From G963674665 sp964609625 (GTDB taxonomy: Bacteria; Desulfobacterota; Desulfovibrionia; Desulfovibrionales; Desulfovibrionaceae): a stretch of 64,000 nucleotides of DNA. The stretch lies in NCBI GenBank assembly GCA_964609625.1, contig CAZSRS010000006.1, positions 1 through 64,000 of the forward strand. Reading direction: 5' to 3'. Within the stretch, counting starts at the first letter, position 1, and every line of letters starts with the position of its first letter. Both the position numbers and the translations under genes were made by a program. A model generated the notes under the pieces. It was given only the letters and a program-made list of their open reading frames with translations, ran no database searches and had not been told where the DNA came from. Shown in pieces: positions 62,935 to 64,000 of the stretch.

Positions 62935-63246
62935 ATGACCGACAGCAAAGATATCTGGACCATAAAAGTGGACAAGAACGGTGTTATAAAAATGACTGGT
63001 GAGATTGATTATACGGTCACACCAAAAATCCGGACCGGCTTGCTGAATTATATCGAGAAGACCAAGGGTTCTTTGAAGCTGGATCTTTCCGAATTGGAGT
63101 ATTTGGATAGCTCTGGCCTGGCGGTATTCATCGAGGCTCGAAGGCATTTGGTAGAACAAGGACGTGTCTTGGAGATCATATCTGTCAAGGATGATGTCAA
63201 AAAGATTTTTCAACTCACCCAGGTTGATAAGTTGTTTGGACTCTGA
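62935..63246 (+). CDS. STAS-domain anti-sigma factor antagonist
   Basis: The 103-residue STAS protein has the phospho-acceptor serine motif YLDSSGLAVFIEAR. It would be inactivated by phosphorylation and reactivated by the SpoIIE-type phosphatase encoded before it. The anti-sigma kinase is not in this window. A STAS protein of the Mla transport type is an alternative. Confidence 0.85.
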   Translation: MTDSKDIWTIKVDKNGVIKMTGEIDYTVTPKIRTGLLNYIEKTKGSLKLDLSELEYLDSSGLAVFIEARRHLVEQGRVLEIISVKDDVKKIFQLTQVDKLFGL

Positions 63247-63557
63247 ACATACTATGTCGAGTATGAAGCACGGTTCTGGAAAACCGGAAATAAGGCAAGG
63301 GTATCACTGTGCAGTTCCAAATGTCCCGTCTTTGAGCAGCATGTACTGGTGAAAGCATTCAAGATAATTCTTTCTTGCGTTGGTTCCAGAAGAATGCACG
63401 GCAGTTTTCGCATGGAGAGGGAACATAAGGGGAGATCATGGCCTCACATTATGCGGTATGAATAGTTTCATAATGAATGCATGGAAAAAGGCCGGGTGTG
63501 CGTGAGTAACGAGAATGGATATAATGAGCGATTTCGCCTCGGATGCACCCTGCGGTA
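63247..63557. other. Intergenic region after the STAS gene
   Basis: About 310 bases between the STAS stop and the end of a minus-strand kinase. I see no gene, clear terminator or repeat. A 32-codon frame near 63254 has no ribosome binding site worth noting. Confidence 0.5.
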
Positions 63558-64000
63558 TCAAGAAGTGCTAGGCAACTCGAAAATGAACGTACTTCCATGG
63601 CCAAACGTAGACTCCACCCAAATATGCCCCCCGAATTGTTCAATGATTTGACGACAAATTGTCAGCCCCAGTCCGGTTCCCTTGGGTTTATTCGCAAGCG
63701 TATCAGCGTGCGCGACTTGATGGAACCTGTCAAAAATGCGTGGTATATCGGATTGCGGGATCCCAGGACCAGTGTCCTTGACGCGAACTTGCACAGTGCC
63801 TCGCGTAGTGGCCCTGGCAGAGATGAGCACGAACCCTTCCGTTGTGAATTTCGTGGCATTGTGAAGGAGATTGATTAGAACCTGGGCCAATCGGTCAGGA
63901 TCAATGATAATGTTTGGAAGGTGTTCCGGGATGTCTGAACGAAGTTCCAACGCGTTGTTGTCAGAAAAATATCCGCCAACCGCCAGGATGGCTTCATAAA
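63558..64000 (-). CDS. Histidine kinase C-terminal part (5' truncated by window edge)
   Basis: The visible part is the HATPase domain of a histidine kinase. It has GYFSDNNALELRSD, an N box (VLINLLHNATKFT), VKDTGPGIPQ, the F box IFDRFHQ and GTGLGLTICRQIIEQFGG. The frame remains open to position 64000, so the start and sensor domains lie outside the window. No receiver domain is seen after the HATPase domain. Confidence 0.88.
   Translation of the reverse strand, partial: YEAILAVGGYFSDNNALELRSDIPEHLPNIIIDPDRLAQVLINLLHNATKFTTEGFVLISARATTRGTVQVRVKDTGPGIPQSDIPRIFDRFHQVAHADTLANKPKGTGLGLTICRQIIEQFGGHIWVESTFGHGSTFIFELPSTS

Overview
The window reads as a piece of a Gram-negative, probably anaerobic chromosome of the Desulfovibrionales type (Desulfobacterota). 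This is an inference. It rests on an F0 operon (atpZ-atpI-atpB-atpE) without F1 genes, a Rex redox regulator beside it, a four-subunit 2-oxoacid:ferredoxin oxidoreductase, two tandem MotB paralogues, a selenoprotein gene, and lipoprotein and heptose-kinase genes that imply an outer membrane. The sequence is GC-rich up to about 52 kb and visibly AT-richer from about 52.5 kb to the end, although the genes there are still housekeeping genes.

Layout. 0-10 kb: tRNA-Lys, a VKOR-thioredoxin membrane protein, a TPR protein, a decayed gene, an MBL-fold hydrolase, an orphan periplasmic adaptor, serB, a PaaK-type CoA ligase, purD and purE. 10.3-10.5 kb: a very small glutaredoxin-like gene with two in-frame TGA codons, each followed by a hairpin whose loop starts 21-22 nt from the TGA. 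I read it as a double selenocysteine protein of the UXX-star kind. 10.5-20 kb: alpha/beta hydrolase, methyltransferase, Tat-exported FAD oxidase, HDOD-like protein, membrane-anchored chitosanase/lysozyme-like protein, topA (possibly leaderless) and an Elp3-like radical SAM protein. 20-31 kb: F0 genes, rex, SAM hydrolase, cobS, pyrB, pyrC, an HD/nucleotidyltransferase-like protein, rlmN, hisI and hisG.

31-39 kb is a minus-strand run of aminotransferase, sensor kinase, NtrC-type regulator, a MrfA helicase fused to a MrfB-like exonuclease, and a geranylgeranyl-reductase-type flavoprotein. 39-46 kb: era, yggS, then the flagellar run motA-motB-motB2-fliL-fliN-fliO-fliP-fliQ. 46-54 kb: rlmB, a LysM lytic transglycosylase, aroE, korDABC and queA. 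54-63 kb: lipoprotein, coaBC, an unknown gene, a UDP-sugar epimerase, a small helical protein, parA, an antisense zinc-ribbon gene, parB, heptose kinase, a GAF-SpoIIE phosphatase and a STAS antagonist. Three parS-like sites, each 15/16 matches, lie across this last block. The window ends inside a histidine kinase.

How the genes work together: the clearest multi-gene machines are the F0 motor, the flagellar stator and export gate, the Kor complex, ParABS segregation and a SpoIIE/STAS partner switch. Rex-like palindromes upstream of rex, atp and kor would tie energy metabolism to NADH/NAD+, but these are motif reads only. No rRNA, CRISPR array, insertion sequence or prophage was seen.
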